Shown: piece by piece, positions 34,819 to 45,581 of the stretch
Numbering within the stretch: position 1 is the stretch's first letter
Layout of the letters: each line of letters starts with the position of its first letter
DNA from: Actinocrinis puniceicyclus
Lineage (GTDB): Bacteria; Actinomycetota; Actinomycetes; Streptomycetales; Catenulisporaceae
NCBI RefSeq assembly: GCF_018283645.1
Contig: NZ_JAGSXH010000044.1
Location: 1-46,474 of the forward strand
Reading direction: 5' to 3'
Length of the DNA stretch: 46,474 nucleotides
The notes under the pieces: generated by a model
Databases searched by the model: none
What the model was told of the DNA's origin: nothing
The model's input: the letters and a program-made list of their open reading frames with translations, nothing else
Position numbers and translations under genes: made by a program

Positions 34819-35577
34819 GTGCCCGTCGACACCGCCTCGTTCCTCGGCAAGGTCCGCGAGCAACTCGACCGGATCGAGTCGACCCAGGGCCCCGCGATCG
34901 AGCGGGCCGCCGACCTGATCGCCGCCTGCCTGGCCGACGGCGGCGTGCTGCAGGTCTTCGGCACCGGCCACTCCGAGGCGCTGGCCATGGAGCTGTGCGG
35001 ACGGGCCGGGGGACTGATCCCGACCAACAAACTCGCCCTGCGCGACCTGGTCATCCTCGGCGGCGAGGACGCGGCCGCGCTGGCCGATCCGAAGGCCGAG
35101 CGCGACCCGGACCTGGCCGGCCGGGTCTGGAAGCTGGCCCCGATCGCTCCCGCGGACGTCGTGGTCATCGCCTCGCAGTCCGGCGGCAACGGCTCGACCG
35201 TGCAACTGGCGCAGATCGCCCGCGAGCAGGGGCACCCGGTCATCGCGATCACCTCGCTGGAGCACTCGCGCCGCATCACCTCCCGGCACCCCTCCGGCAA
35301 ACGGCTGTTCGAGCTCGCCGACGTCGTCGTCGACAATGCCGCGCCCCACGGCGACGCGGTGCTCGAACTGCCCGGCGGCGGCAGGGCCTGCGCGATCTCG
35401 TCGATCGGCAACGCGGTCATCGCGCAGCTCCTCGTCGCCGCGGTCACGATGCGCCTGCTCGCGCGCGACGTGGAGCCGCCGATCTACCAGTCGGCGAACA
35501 TAGCCGGGGGAGACGCGCACAACGACGCATGGGAGGCGCGGTACACGGGCCGGATCCGGCGCAGCGCCTGCCTGTAA
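34819..35577 (+). CDS. SIS-domain sugar isomerase-like protein
   Basis: 252 residues of the COG4821-type SIS family. The phosphosugar-binding motif is VLQVFGTGHSEALAMELCGRAGG, and SQSGGNGSTVQLAQIAREQGHPVIAITSLEHSR is the second conserved segment. It probably isomerises or deaminates a sugar phosphate made after import. GTG 34819 has GGGGAG upstream. It lies ~250 bp after the permease, same strand. Confidence 0.85.
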   Translation: MPVDTASFLGKVREQLDRIESTQGPAIERAADLIAACLADGGVLQVFGTGHSEALAMELCGRAGGLIPTNKLALRDLVILGGEDAAALADPKAERDPDLAGRVWKLAPIAPADVVVIASQSGGNGSTVQLAQIAREQGHPVIAITSLEHSRRITSRHPSGKRLFELADVVVDNAAPHGDAVLELPGGGRACAISSIGNAVIAQLLVAAVTMRLLARDVEPPIYQSANIAGGDAHNDAWEARYTGRIRRSACL

Positions 35578-35585
35578 GGGTCCTG

Positions 35586-35897
35586 TCACCGCGGCGGCTC
35601 GTCCGACGCGGACGCATCCCGCGAGGTGCCGCGGTGGCGCGAGACCTGGCGCGGAACGGCGACGGCCGGCCGGGCGTGGGCGAGGGCGCCGGACGCGTGC
35701 GGAAACCCGGCGGCGGCGGGTAGAGCGCTCGCGGCACGCACCGCCGCGCGCGGATCGGCTCCGCGGTCGCCGGGGACGCAACGCTGCGCCAAGCGATATT
35801 CCAGGACCAGGGCGTCGTAGAGCGGAGTCGCGGTCGGCGCCGTTTCAGGGCCGGGATCCGACAGCGGAACCCGGGGATCGAGTTGTGGTGCGTTCAC
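35586..35897 (-). CDS. Short hypothetical protein (PLYDALV-type)
   Basis: 103 residues starting at GTG 35897: MNAPQLDPRVPLSDPG, then TPLYDALVLEYRLAQRCVPGDRG and a low-complexity Ala/Arg tail. The 'PLYDxLvxEwr...VPG' segment occurs in many small actinobacterial proteins of unknown function (from memory). There is no good ribosome site and the tail may be non-coding, so the call is tentative. Confidence 0.4.
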   Translation of the reverse strand: MNAPQLDPRVPLSDPGPETAPTATPLYDALVLEYRLAQRCVPGDRGADPRAAVRAASALPAAAGFPHASGALAHARPAVAVPRQVSRHRGTSRDASASDEPPR

Positions 35898-35971
35898 AAC
35901 CGGCTCAACGAGGCGGCGCCTCGGCGTGCCGGGATGTTCGGCCGATCGAGTGATCAGCCGGACCGGTGGGA

Positions 35972-36754
35972 CTACCTGACTTCGGGGATCAACTCCGCGA
36001 CGGACTTCACGATCCGCGACGGCCGGTAGGGGAACCGGTCGACGTCGGCGAGCTGGGTGATGCCGGTCATCACCAGGATCGTCTCCAGTCCGGCCTCGAT
36101 GCCGCACTTGATGTCGGTGTCCATCCGGTCGCCGATCATCGCGGTGGTCTCCGAGTGCGCCGCGATCTTGTTCAGGCCCTCGCGCATCATCACCGGGTTC
36201 GGCTTGCCCACGAAGTAGGGCTCGACGCCGGTGGCCCGCGTGATCAGCGCGGCGACCGAGCCGCAGGCCGGCAGCGCGCCCTCCAGGGACGGGCCGGTCG
36301 CGTCCGGGTTGGTGGCGATGAAGCGCGCCCCGTCGTCGATCAACCGGATCGCCCGCGTGATCGCCTCGAAGCTGTAGGTCCTGGTTTCGCCGAGTACCAC
36401 GTAGTCTGGCCGGTTCTCGGAGAGGGTGTACCCGGCCTCGTGCAGCGCGGTGGTCAACCCCGCCTCGCCGATGACGTAGGCCGAGCCACCGGGCCGCTGC
36501 GAGTGCAGGAAGTTGGCGGTGGCCAGCGCGGAGGTCCAGATGTTCTCCTCCGGCAGGTCGATGCCGGTGGACACCAGCCGGGCGCGCAGGTCGCGCGGGG
36601 TGTAGATCGAGTTGTTGGTCAGCACCAGGAACGGCGTCCCGCAGTCGCGCAGCCTGCGGATGAACTCGTCCGCGCCGGGGATCATGTTGCCCTCGTGGAT
36701 GAGGACTCCGTCCATGTCCGTCAGCCAGGTGGTCACCGGCTTGCGGTCTTTCAA
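35972..36754 (-). CDS. HAD-IIA family phosphatase, NagD-like
   Basis: 260 residues. Catalytic motif DMDGVL (Asp13, Asp15), motif II FLVLTNNS, motif IV GDRMDTDI and GKPNPVMM, the NagD/PGP layout with cap domain. It removes phosphate from a small sugar- or nucleotide-phosphate. The TTG at 36754 is supported by AAGGAG 6 bases ahead. It lies opposite the SIS gene; with the SIS and ABC genes it suggests phosphosugar turnover. Confidence 0.9.
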   Translation of the reverse strand: MKDRKPVTTWLTDMDGVLIHEGNMIPGADEFIRRLRDCGTPFLVLTNNSIYTPRDLRARLVSTGIDLPEENIWTSALATANFLHSQRPGGSAYVIGEAGLTTALHEAGYTLSENRPDYVVLGETRTYSFEAITRAIRLIDDGARFIATNPDATGPSLEGALPACGSVAALITRATGVEPYFVGKPNPVMMREGLNKIAAHSETTAMIGDRMDTDIKCGIEAGLETILVMTGITQLADVDRFPYRPSRIVKSVAELIPEVR

Positions 36755-37229
36755 TTCCAGCTCCTTCCGGGCCGCCGGGCGGATCCCGGCGGGCAGATGC
36801 GCGACGCGGAGGGACGCGTGTTGCCTCAGCGCCCATCATCTCGTGTCCGGCCGCACCGGAGCGCAGTGCGGTTCACATGCCGGAACGACATCGGCCGCGC
36901 CGCCGCAGAGCGGGGCACGGCCGATGGGGTTGATTGACGCCGGTACGCGTGTCGCCTCTCGGCGAGTGGCACAGCGCGGCTCCAGCCTGACGGTATTCCG
37001 CGCCGGCTATTGGTGAGGCCCGGGGACATCGTACGTACCGGCCCAACGAGGCTAACACAACGCGGCGGCCGACCGCCGCTCCCGCGCCTCACCAGCGCGC
37101 TCGTGTCACAAAGCCACTGTTCGACGTGCCCTTTTCAGCGTGGGCCCCCGGGCGCTGGGCCGTCTTTGACAAGCAGCTTGACGCTACGTCTCAAACAGGG
37201 CACAGCAACGGCCTGGTGTCCGCAGGACA
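36755..37229. other. Intergenic region, no gene seen
   Basis: 475 bp between the NagD-like start and the MgtC stop. I find no supported gene. GGTGAGGC (37012-37019) pairs with GCCTCACC (37086-37093). A TTGACA is at about 37164-37169 on the plus strand. Function not known. Confidence 0.4.
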
Positions 37230-37233
37230 CTAG
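37212..37233 (-). terminator. Short hairpin overlapping the MgtC stop
   Basis: CTGGTGTCC-GCA-GGACACTAG is a 9-bp stem with one mismatch that includes the TAG stop of the MgtC gene (CTAG 37230-37233). It may be the terminator of that gene. Confidence 0.5.
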
Positions 37234-37961
37234 CGAGCCGAGCCGCGGGACGTGGCGGCGTTCGCCTCGATCATCTGATCCGCGATGACGTCGGCCTCGA
37301 TCGCCCGCTCGACGTCGTCCGAGATGGCTGCCCTTGCGGTGCCCCTCGGTGCCGCGTCGAGGAGAACGGCGCGGACCTGCTCGACCTGCGTCTGCGTGCA
37401 TTCGTGCGGCTCGTCGGGATGCCCGCACGCGGCCAGCGTGAGCTGCTTGACGGCCTCCGCCTCGCTCTCCACCTCGCGCTCGATCGCCTTCTCGATCCCG
37501 CGCAGGGTGAAGTGCGCGTGATCGTCGTGGTGGAAGTAGGGGGCCCAGCGCCTCGCGTCCAGCAACCGGAACACCGGCAGATGCCTGATTTCCAGGCTGA
37601 GGAAGACGGCACCGGCGGCGATCACGGCGAGCCACACGTGGCCGACGCCGGCCGCGGCGCCGATCGCGGCGGCGCAGAAGATCGAGGCCGCGGTGGTGAC
37701 CCCGTGCAGGATCTCCCTGTCCTGGGCAGCCTGCCGGAAGCACAGGCCGCCGCCGATGAACCCGATCCCGGTCACCGCGCCGCCGAGCACCGAAGGCGAG
37801 GACAGCGAGAGCGCCCCGATCAGCGCGGTTCCGGCGCCGACCAAGGAGAAGGTCCGATCGCCGGCCGGCGCGCCGCGCACCGCCCGCTCGAAGCCGAGCA
37901 CGAAGGTCAAGCCCCATCCGACCAGTACCCGGGTCACCAACTCCAGCTCGCTGATATGCAC
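37230..37961 (-). CDS. MgtC/SapB family membrane protein
   Basis: 243 residues with 4-5 membrane segments. MgtC pattern: LVTRVLVGWGLTFVLGFERAVRG (the conserved G-x-E-R loop), SLVGAGTALIGALSL, TGIGFIGGGLCFRQ (IGFIGAG motif) and GVTTAASIFCAAAIGAAAGVG, then a ~100-residue soluble C-terminus with a His/Asp-rich stretch (HHDDHAH). MgtC proteins act in Mg2+-limited growth and modulate ATP synthase or phosphate uptake. GTG 37961 has GGGGAGG 9 bases ahead; TTG 37979 would overlap that site. Confidence 0.88.
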   Translation of the reverse strand: MHISELELVTRVLVGWGLTFVLGFERAVRGAPAGDRTFSLVGAGTALIGALSLSSPSVLGGAVTGIGFIGGGLCFRQAAQDREILHGVTTAASIFCAAAIGAAAGVGHVWLAVIAAGAVFLSLEIRHLPVFRLLDARRWAPYFHHDDHAHFTLRGIEKAIEREVESEAEAVKQLTLAACGHPDEPHECTQTQVEQVRAVLLDAAPRGTARAAISDDVERAIEADVIADQMIEANAATSRGSAR

Positions 37962-38177
37962 CGCGTCTCGCCTCCCCAAACCGCCGATGGCGCAGCCGAT
38001 CTGCCCGGCGCTGCGCGCCGGTCTCGTGGTGCAGCAGTCTAGGGTCTGCCCGTCGCCGATAAGCCGGGTCCCCGCGCCGCAATCGGTTACGTTTCAACAG
38101 AGATCGTGGCGACAGCCCCTCGATGCGCGGACACCCGTGTTGCCTCACGTCGAGGCGGATCGCCTACCGTGTCGGGC

Positions 38178-40321
<2,144 letters not shown>

Positions 40322-40579
40322 ACTGGTTCGCGCCGTGCGCGGCGAGCGATCGTCCCGCCGCGCACAGGCGCGCCCAGTAACGGCCGCGGCGCCCATGTTC
40401 CCCGTTGAACGCGCGGTTGCCGCGGTGCGCGGACACTCGTACTAGGCCAGGCCCAGGAGCCCACTGAAGATCGTGCTTCGGCCGTCCAGCCCGCCCTGGT
40501 TCGCGGTCAGATGTCGATCGGGGCCATGGCAAAGGCAGGCGCGGTTTTCAAGGCGTTCAGCGGGCTTCCGGTTCGGCTT

Positions 40580-41077
40580 CTAGCTCACCGCGAACGTGAC
40601 GGGAGACGACTCGCTCGGGCTGTAGTGCTGGTCGCCGCTGTAGGTGGCGGAGGCGGTGTGCTCGCCCGGCGTCAGCGTCAGCTTCTCAAGCGCGCGGCCG
40701 TGCGAGATGCGCACGGGCGCGAGCTTCTTGCCGTCCACCGTGAACACGACGGAGCCGGTCTCCGACGTGCGGCGGTGCCCCTTTCCGCCCTTGCCCTTCT
40801 TGCCGTGCCCCCGGCCCCCCTTGCCCTTGCCGCTCTTGGCGGCCTTGCCCTCCGGTTGCGGGTCGGTGGTCGGCGCAGTGGGCCCCTTCGCCAGGCTCAC
40901 CCGGGCCGACAACAGGAAATCCGCGCCGCTCTGCGCGTGCTTGGGCGCGAGCACCCGCGTCACGGTCGGCGCGTGCGGAGAGGACCCGCCACCGCCGGCG
41001 GCGTAGGCGAGCGACGGCGCGACGCCCAGGCCGCCGATCGTCGACAGAACCAGGGCGCGAGTGAACGCTCGGGACAT
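40580..41077 (-). CDS. Secreted Ig-like protein with lysine/glycine-rich insert
   Basis: 165 residues. Sec signal peptide (MSRAFTRALVLSTIGG... cleaved near LAYA-A), then an Ig-like beta-sandwich of the 'Big_3' type: TVTRVLAPKHAQSGADFLLSARV, GSVVFTVDGKKLAPVRI, LTLTPGEHTASATYSGDQHYSPSESSPVTFAV. The two halves are separated by a ~30-residue strongly basic Gly/Lys insert (~77-104), unusual for this fold and possibly for binding teichoic acid or DNA. ATG 41077 has GGAGG 7 bases ahead. Function unknown. Confidence 0.7.
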   Translation of the reverse strand: MSRAFTRALVLSTIGGLGVAPSLAYAAGGGGSSPHAPTVTRVLAPKHAQSGADFLLSARVSLAKGPTAPTTDPQPEGKAAKSGKGKGGRGHGKKGKGGKGHRRTSETGSVVFTVDGKKLAPVRISHGRALEKLTLTPGEHTASATYSGDQHYSPSESSPVTFAVS

Positions 41078-41160
41078 AGTTGAACCTCCTCGTTGGAGTC
41101 GTCGCTGTCACGGGCGGCTCCCGTGAGGTTCAGCGCGACGTGATCAACGATGGCAGGAAA

Positions 41161-41292
41161 CGGCCGCGGGCGAATCCGTAAAAGAGCGTATCTTTTCTAC
41201 GCACAAGAGACGGGGCTTTTCGAGTGATTCGAATGCCCACCGCTGATTATTTTACGATTATTCTTGCGTATATTGGAGCGGGCGCCGCAGGA
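41161..41292. other. AT-rich promoter-type region
   Basis: The 60 bp at 41221-41280 are about 43% GC by count, far below the rest of the window. AAAAGA (41180-41185) and TCTTTT (41191-41196) make a small palindrome. It lies upstream of the secreted protein gene. It may bind a xenogeneic silencer such as Lsr2 or hold its promoter; not testable here. Confidence 0.5.
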
Positions 41293-42333
41293 TCAGGAAG
41301 CCCCGTTTTCAGGGGAGGACGCGCCGAATCGGTGGGCGAACCGCGGATCGGTCTCCCACCAGGGCCGCAGGTGTCCTTCCGGCAGCGCTTCTTCGCCGGG
41401 GTTCTGCGCCGCGTCGGCGTGTTCGACGATCTCCAGTGCGTCCAGCAACGTGTCGACGGCCGCGGCCTCGTGCTTGTCCTCGCGGAACATCCGCCGCCAC
41501 AGCGCTCCGATGAACGGCAGCCCGGCGAGGTCGCCGACCACCCAGATCGCCCCGCCGCCGATCAACTGGTCCTGATGGAAAGACATGCCCCATGGACGAG
41601 CCAGAGCCGTGTAGTAGTCCAGCGCGACGGTGTAGCTGCCCCACATCAGGATGATGCCGAGCGCCCCGTCGGTGACCGCTTCGGCGAAAGTGATCCAGAC
41701 CGAAACCATGTGCGGATACTCATGCGGCACCGGATCGACGCGCAACCGCATCCAGTAGTAGTAATAACCGACGCCGACCAGCGTGAATCGCAGGAGTTCG
41801 TTCTGGAAGTCGCTGCGCATCGCCGCCTCGAACCACGGCGTCAGATACACCAGGAACGGCGTGCTGAGAAAGACGGCCGATACCGTGGCCGGGAATCCGA
41901 GTAGATAGGCCGGGCGGCTGCGCAGTACCCGCTCGATGCGAAGACGGCCGCCCTCGGAGCAGTTCTCCATCATCAGGGACAGCGGTGAGCCGAGTGCCAG
42001 CAGCATCGGCACGACCATCATCAGCAACGTGTTCTGCACGGCCCGCGGCCAGAAGAGGATGCGCTCGTACGATCCGAGGAACGACATGCAGACGAAAGCG
42101 AAAAGGCCGAGACCGCCGAAGAAGAGCACCGTGCGTGAGCGTTCCCACCGGCTGCCACGCGCCTTCACCCGCTTGACGCCGGCCAGGTAGAGCGCCCCGC
42201 TGACGACGACGACCGCAAGCACCCAGGGATTGAGCGTCCACTGGGTCAGGTAGGCGGAGTTCTGCAGGTTCGGCGGCCCCGAATAGGCGCTGAACAGCGT
42301 GTGCGGGCCCGCTCCGGGCAGTCCGGTCGTCAT
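41293..42333 (-). CDS. ctaG: CtaG-like cytochrome c oxidase assembly protein (caa3 type)
   Basis: 346 residues, about seven membrane segments, matching the caa3_CtaG family (PF09678) that supports copper insertion into caa3-type oxidases. Conserved pieces: RTVLFFGGLGLFAFVCMS, VQNTLLMMVVPMLLALGSPLSLMM, FLVYLTPWFEAAMR, and PWGMSFHQDQLIGGGAIWVVGDLAGLPFIGALWRRMFREDKHEA. ATG 42333 has GAGGTGA 7 bases ahead. The symbol follows the family name; no oxidase subunit is encoded nearby. Confidence 0.88.
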   Translation of the reverse strand: MTTGLPGAGPHTLFSAYSGPPNLQNSAYLTQWTLNPWVLAVVVVSGALYLAGVKRVKARGSRWERSRTVLFFGGLGLFAFVCMSFLGSYERILFWPRAVQNTLLMMVVPMLLALGSPLSLMMENCSEGGRLRIERVLRSRPAYLLGFPATVSAVFLSTPFLVYLTPWFEAAMRSDFQNELLRFTLVGVGYYYYWMRLRVDPVPHEYPHMVSVWITFAEAVTDGALGIILMWGSYTVALDYYTALARPWGMSFHQDQLIGGGAIWVVGDLAGLPFIGALWRRMFREDKHEAAAVDTLLDALEIVEHADAAQNPGEEALPEGHLRPWWETDPRFAHRFGASSPENGAS

Positions 42334-42595
42334 GCGCGCATCACCTCGTGACTTCGCCTGTACCCGCACATGGTAGGCAACCGGGTGTACCCGCCAGGAC
42401 ACCGGGGCCGAGATCAGGTCGGCAGGTGACGGCGGCGCCCTTCGCGCCGCCACCACCGGTTATGGCTGGATTGCCGACTCGGAGTGCGCGCGGACGTGTC
42501 ATCAACCGTCCGGTGTGGTGTCACGATCCGCGCGGGACACTAGGCCACTCTGTCGTCCGAGTTCTTTGATTTTGAGGCAAGTTTTTCTGGCCTGG

Positions 42596-43069
42596 TCAGC
42601 TTGCCGCAGCCTTCGCTTCAGAGGGGGCGCAGCAGGCGGTGGAACCGTCGCAGGCGCCGGTCGTTCCCGACGCTACGTCGACTTTGCCGAGCGTGTCGGT
42701 GTCCGCCTTGACGACGTACACCTCCCACGGCTCCTTGCCGGGGCCGGTCACCCATACCTTGTCCTGCAGCGCGTAGCAGCAGGAGGTGTCGTTCTCCTCG
42801 AAGGTCGCCAGGCCGGCCGCGCTCAGCCGCGCGGTGGCTTCGTTCACCTCGGTGGCGGTCTCGACCTCTACGCCGAGGTGGTCGAGCGTGGTGGGCTCGT
42901 CGCCCCCGCCCTCGCCCTCGATGAGGACGAGCTTGAGCGGCGGCTGGGCGATGGCGAAGTTCGCGTAGCCGGGCCGCCGCTTGGCCGGTTCGGCGCCGAA
43001 CAGCTTGCTGTAGAAGGCGATCGAGCCTTCCAGGTCCGAGACGCGCAGTGCGAGTTGGACACGGGCCAT
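42596..43069 (-). CDS. arsI: ArsI/CadI family VOC metalloenzyme (organoarsenical C-As lyase candidate)
   Basis: 157 residues, vicinal-oxygen-chelate fold. The adjacent cysteines Cys97-Cys98 in TSCCYALQDKVWVTGPG, which bind trivalent organoarsenicals in ArsI, are present. Gln5, His64 (TLDHLGVEV) and Glu116 (PWEVY) are at the likely Fe(II) positions. A second cysteine pair lies in the tail (ACDGSTACC). ArsI splits the C-As bond of methylarsenite using O2; CadI relatives are metal-induced. ATG 43069 has AAAGG 7 bases ahead; ATG 43093 lacks a site and would overlap the operator. Divergent from arsR. Confidence 0.8.
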   Translation of the reverse strand: MARVQLALRVSDLEGSIAFYSKLFGAEPAKRRPGYANFAIAQPPLKLVLIEGEGGGDEPTTLDHLGVEVETATEVNEATARLSAAGLATFEENDTSCCYALQDKVWVTGPGKEPWEVYVVKADTDTLGKVDVASGTTGACDGSTACCAPSEAKAAAS

Positions 43070-43086
43070 GAGGGTGCCTTTCTGAT

Positions 43087-43100
43087 TAGACATCCGTCTA
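43087..43100. promoter_or_regulatory. Putative ArsR operator, lyase side
   Basis: TAGAC-ATCC-GTCTA, perfect 5-bp arms, 18 bp upstream of the chosen arsI start. It shares the half-site ATAGAC with the second palindrome in this gap. Confidence 0.5.
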
Positions 43101-43138
43101 TGTACGACCCAGGTTGCCCGCCATATCGATGACTGTCA

Positions 43139-43152
43139 ACATAGACCTATGT
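43139..43152. promoter_or_regulatory. Putative ArsR operator, arsR side
   Basis: ACATAG-AC-CTATGT, a perfect 6-bp-arm palindrome that overlaps the arsR ATG (43149). This suggests autoregulation of a leaderless or very short-leader message. Confidence 0.55.
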
Positions 43153-43520
43153 CGAAGAAGGAACTGCCGCTGTTGCAGCCGGCCGACCCGGCAGCCCCGT
43201 GCTGCTCGCCGCTTGCCCGCGAGCCGCTGAGCGGGGCGGAAGCGGCTACCCTGGCGCCGGTGTTCAAGGCGCTGGCCGACCCGGTACGCCTGCGGCTGTT
43301 CTCGCTCATCGCCTCGTCCGCCGGAGGGCAGGCGTGCGTATGCGACCTGACCGTCGCGTTCGAGGTCTCCCAGCCCACCATCAGCCACCATCTGCGTGTC
43401 CTGCGCGAAGCGGGGCTCGTCGATTGCGAGCGGCGGGGCACGTGGGTTTACTACTGGTTGCTGCCGAACGCTCTGGCCCGGCTGTCCGCCCTGCTCACGC
43501 CGGCCGCAGCCGCGGCGTAG
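43149..43520 (+). CDS. arsR: ArsR family metal(loid)-sensing repressor
   Basis: 123 residues. Winged HTH: ALADPVRLRLFSLIASS, then CVCDLTVAFEVSQPTISHHLRVLREAGLV and the wing RRGTWVYYWL. The metalloid site is suggested by Cys-x-Cys in ACVCDL and the N-terminal pair in APCCSP, the layout of actinobacterial As(III) sensors. It diverges from arsI and precedes the acetyltransferase gene; both are probable targets. Confidence 0.88.
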   Translation: MSKKELPLLQPADPAAPCCSPLAREPLSGAEAATLAPVFKALADPVRLRLFSLIASSAGGQACVCDLTVAFEVSQPTISHHLRVLREAGLVDCERRGTWVYYWLLPNALARLSALLTPAAAAA

Positions 43521-43610
43521 GGCAGACAGGCCGGTCTCGCGCTCGGCGTGTCCGTACACAACGCAGGGCGTTGTCTCCCGCAAGGGTGGATCCATGAACA
43601 CGGTGTATGC

Positions 43611-44120
43611 ATGAAAACGAGCGCAGGGGCTCCGCCGCGCGTCGCTGCGATGCTGCCTGAGCACGCCGAGCAAGTTCTGGCGATCTACCAGGCAGGGATC
43701 GACGAAGGTCAGGCCACCTTCGAGACCACGGCGCCGGATTGGGCGTCCTTCGACAAGTCCAAGCTGCCGGGACAGCGGCACGTCGCTCTTGCCCTCGACG
43801 GCAGTGTCCTCGGCTGGGTGGCCGCCGGCGCGGTATCCGACCGCTGTGTCTACTCCGGCGTCGTGGAGCACTCCGTCTACGTCCGCTCTCAAGCCCGCGG
43901 CCGAGGTGTCGGCGGGGCACTGCTGCGCGCTCTGATCGAGTCCACCGAGGCCGCCGGCATCTGGACCATCCAGTCCGGAATCTTCCCGGAGAACGCCGCG
44001 AGCCTCGCCCTGCACCGTCGCGCCGGCTTCCGTGAGGTCGGGCTGCGCGAGCGACTGGGACAACACCGCGGCGTCTGGCGCGACGTGATTCTCGTCGAGC
44101 GGCGCAGCCGGGCGTTGTGA
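43611..44120 (+). CDS. arsN1: ArsN1/PAT-like GNAT acetyltransferase (arsinothricin or phosphinothricin type)
   Basis: 169 residues. Motifs of the Pat/ArsN1 group: QVLAIYQAGIDEGQATFETTAP near the N-terminus, SVLGWVAAGAVSDRCVYSGVVEHSVYV, the acetyl-CoA loop RGRGVGGALLRALIESTEAAGIWTIQSGIFPENAASLALHRRAGF, and GVWRDVILVERR. ArsN1 acetylates the amino group of arsinothricin and can acetylate phosphinothricin. The ars neighbours favour arsinothricin; a plain phosphinothricin-type detoxifier remains possible. The start ATG 43611 gives normal length but lacks a clear ribosome site; GTG 43548 is in frame. Confidence 0.75.
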   Translation: MKTSAGAPPRVAAMLPEHAEQVLAIYQAGIDEGQATFETTAPDWASFDKSKLPGQRHVALALDGSVLGWVAAGAVSDRCVYSGVVEHSVYVRSQARGRGVGGALLRALIESTEAAGIWTIQSGIFPENAASLALHRRAGFREVGLRERLGQHRGVWRDVILVERRSRAL

Positions 44121-44144
44121 GAGGGGCCGATCAAGCCGCCCTGT

Positions 44145-44174
44145 GAAACCGAAGCCGGGCCGGCTGCGCGGTTC
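44145..44174 (+). terminator. Hairpin after the acetyltransferase
   Basis: GAAACCG...CGGTTCC (one mismatch) encloses the palindrome AGCCGGGCCGGCT and is followed by a pyrimidine-rich run (GTCTTCCCTCCTTC). Confidence 0.55.
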
Positions 44175-44201
44175 CGTCTTCCCTCCTTCGGCGGCTAGGA
44201 T

Positions 44202-44217
44202 TCGAACTATCGTTCTA
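44202..44217 (+). promoter_or_regulatory. LexA (SOS) box of recA
   Basis: TCGAACTATCGTTCTA fits the actinobacterial consensus TCGAAC-N4-GTTCGA except for one base. It lies about 240 bp upstream of recA, so a LexA-controlled promoter with a longish leader is expected. Confidence 0.75.
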
Positions 44218-44373
44218 GAGCTGTGGCGTGCGCAGTGCCGTGCGACCGGGTTTGCCTGGATTTCCGGTATTTGCGCCCCCTCGGGCCCGAGGACGTGAAA
44301 CAGTGACTTCATAAGCGGTGGCCGCGGGATCCCGGGACCACCGCGGCGGGTACGCCTCGCGGAGTCGGCGACG

Positions 44374-44396
44374 TTGTCGGTGGCGGCCGGTAGCGT
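44374..44396 (+). promoter_or_regulatory. RecA-NDp/PafBC-type promoter of recA
   Basis: TTGTCGGTGG (44374-44383), 7 bases, then TAGCGT (44391-44396) matches the LexA-independent DNA-damage promoter TTGTCRGTGG-N7/8-TAnnnT known from mycobacteria and streptomycetes and activated by PafBC. It is 63 bp upstream of the ATG. Confidence 0.8.
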
Positions 44397-44459
44397 TTTT
44401 GCCGCAACTCCAACCGGCGGCCCCAGACCGCGGAACCAACACACGAAGGCGAGAGAACC

Positions 44460-45577
<1,118 letters not shown>

Positions 45578-45581
<4 letters not shown>

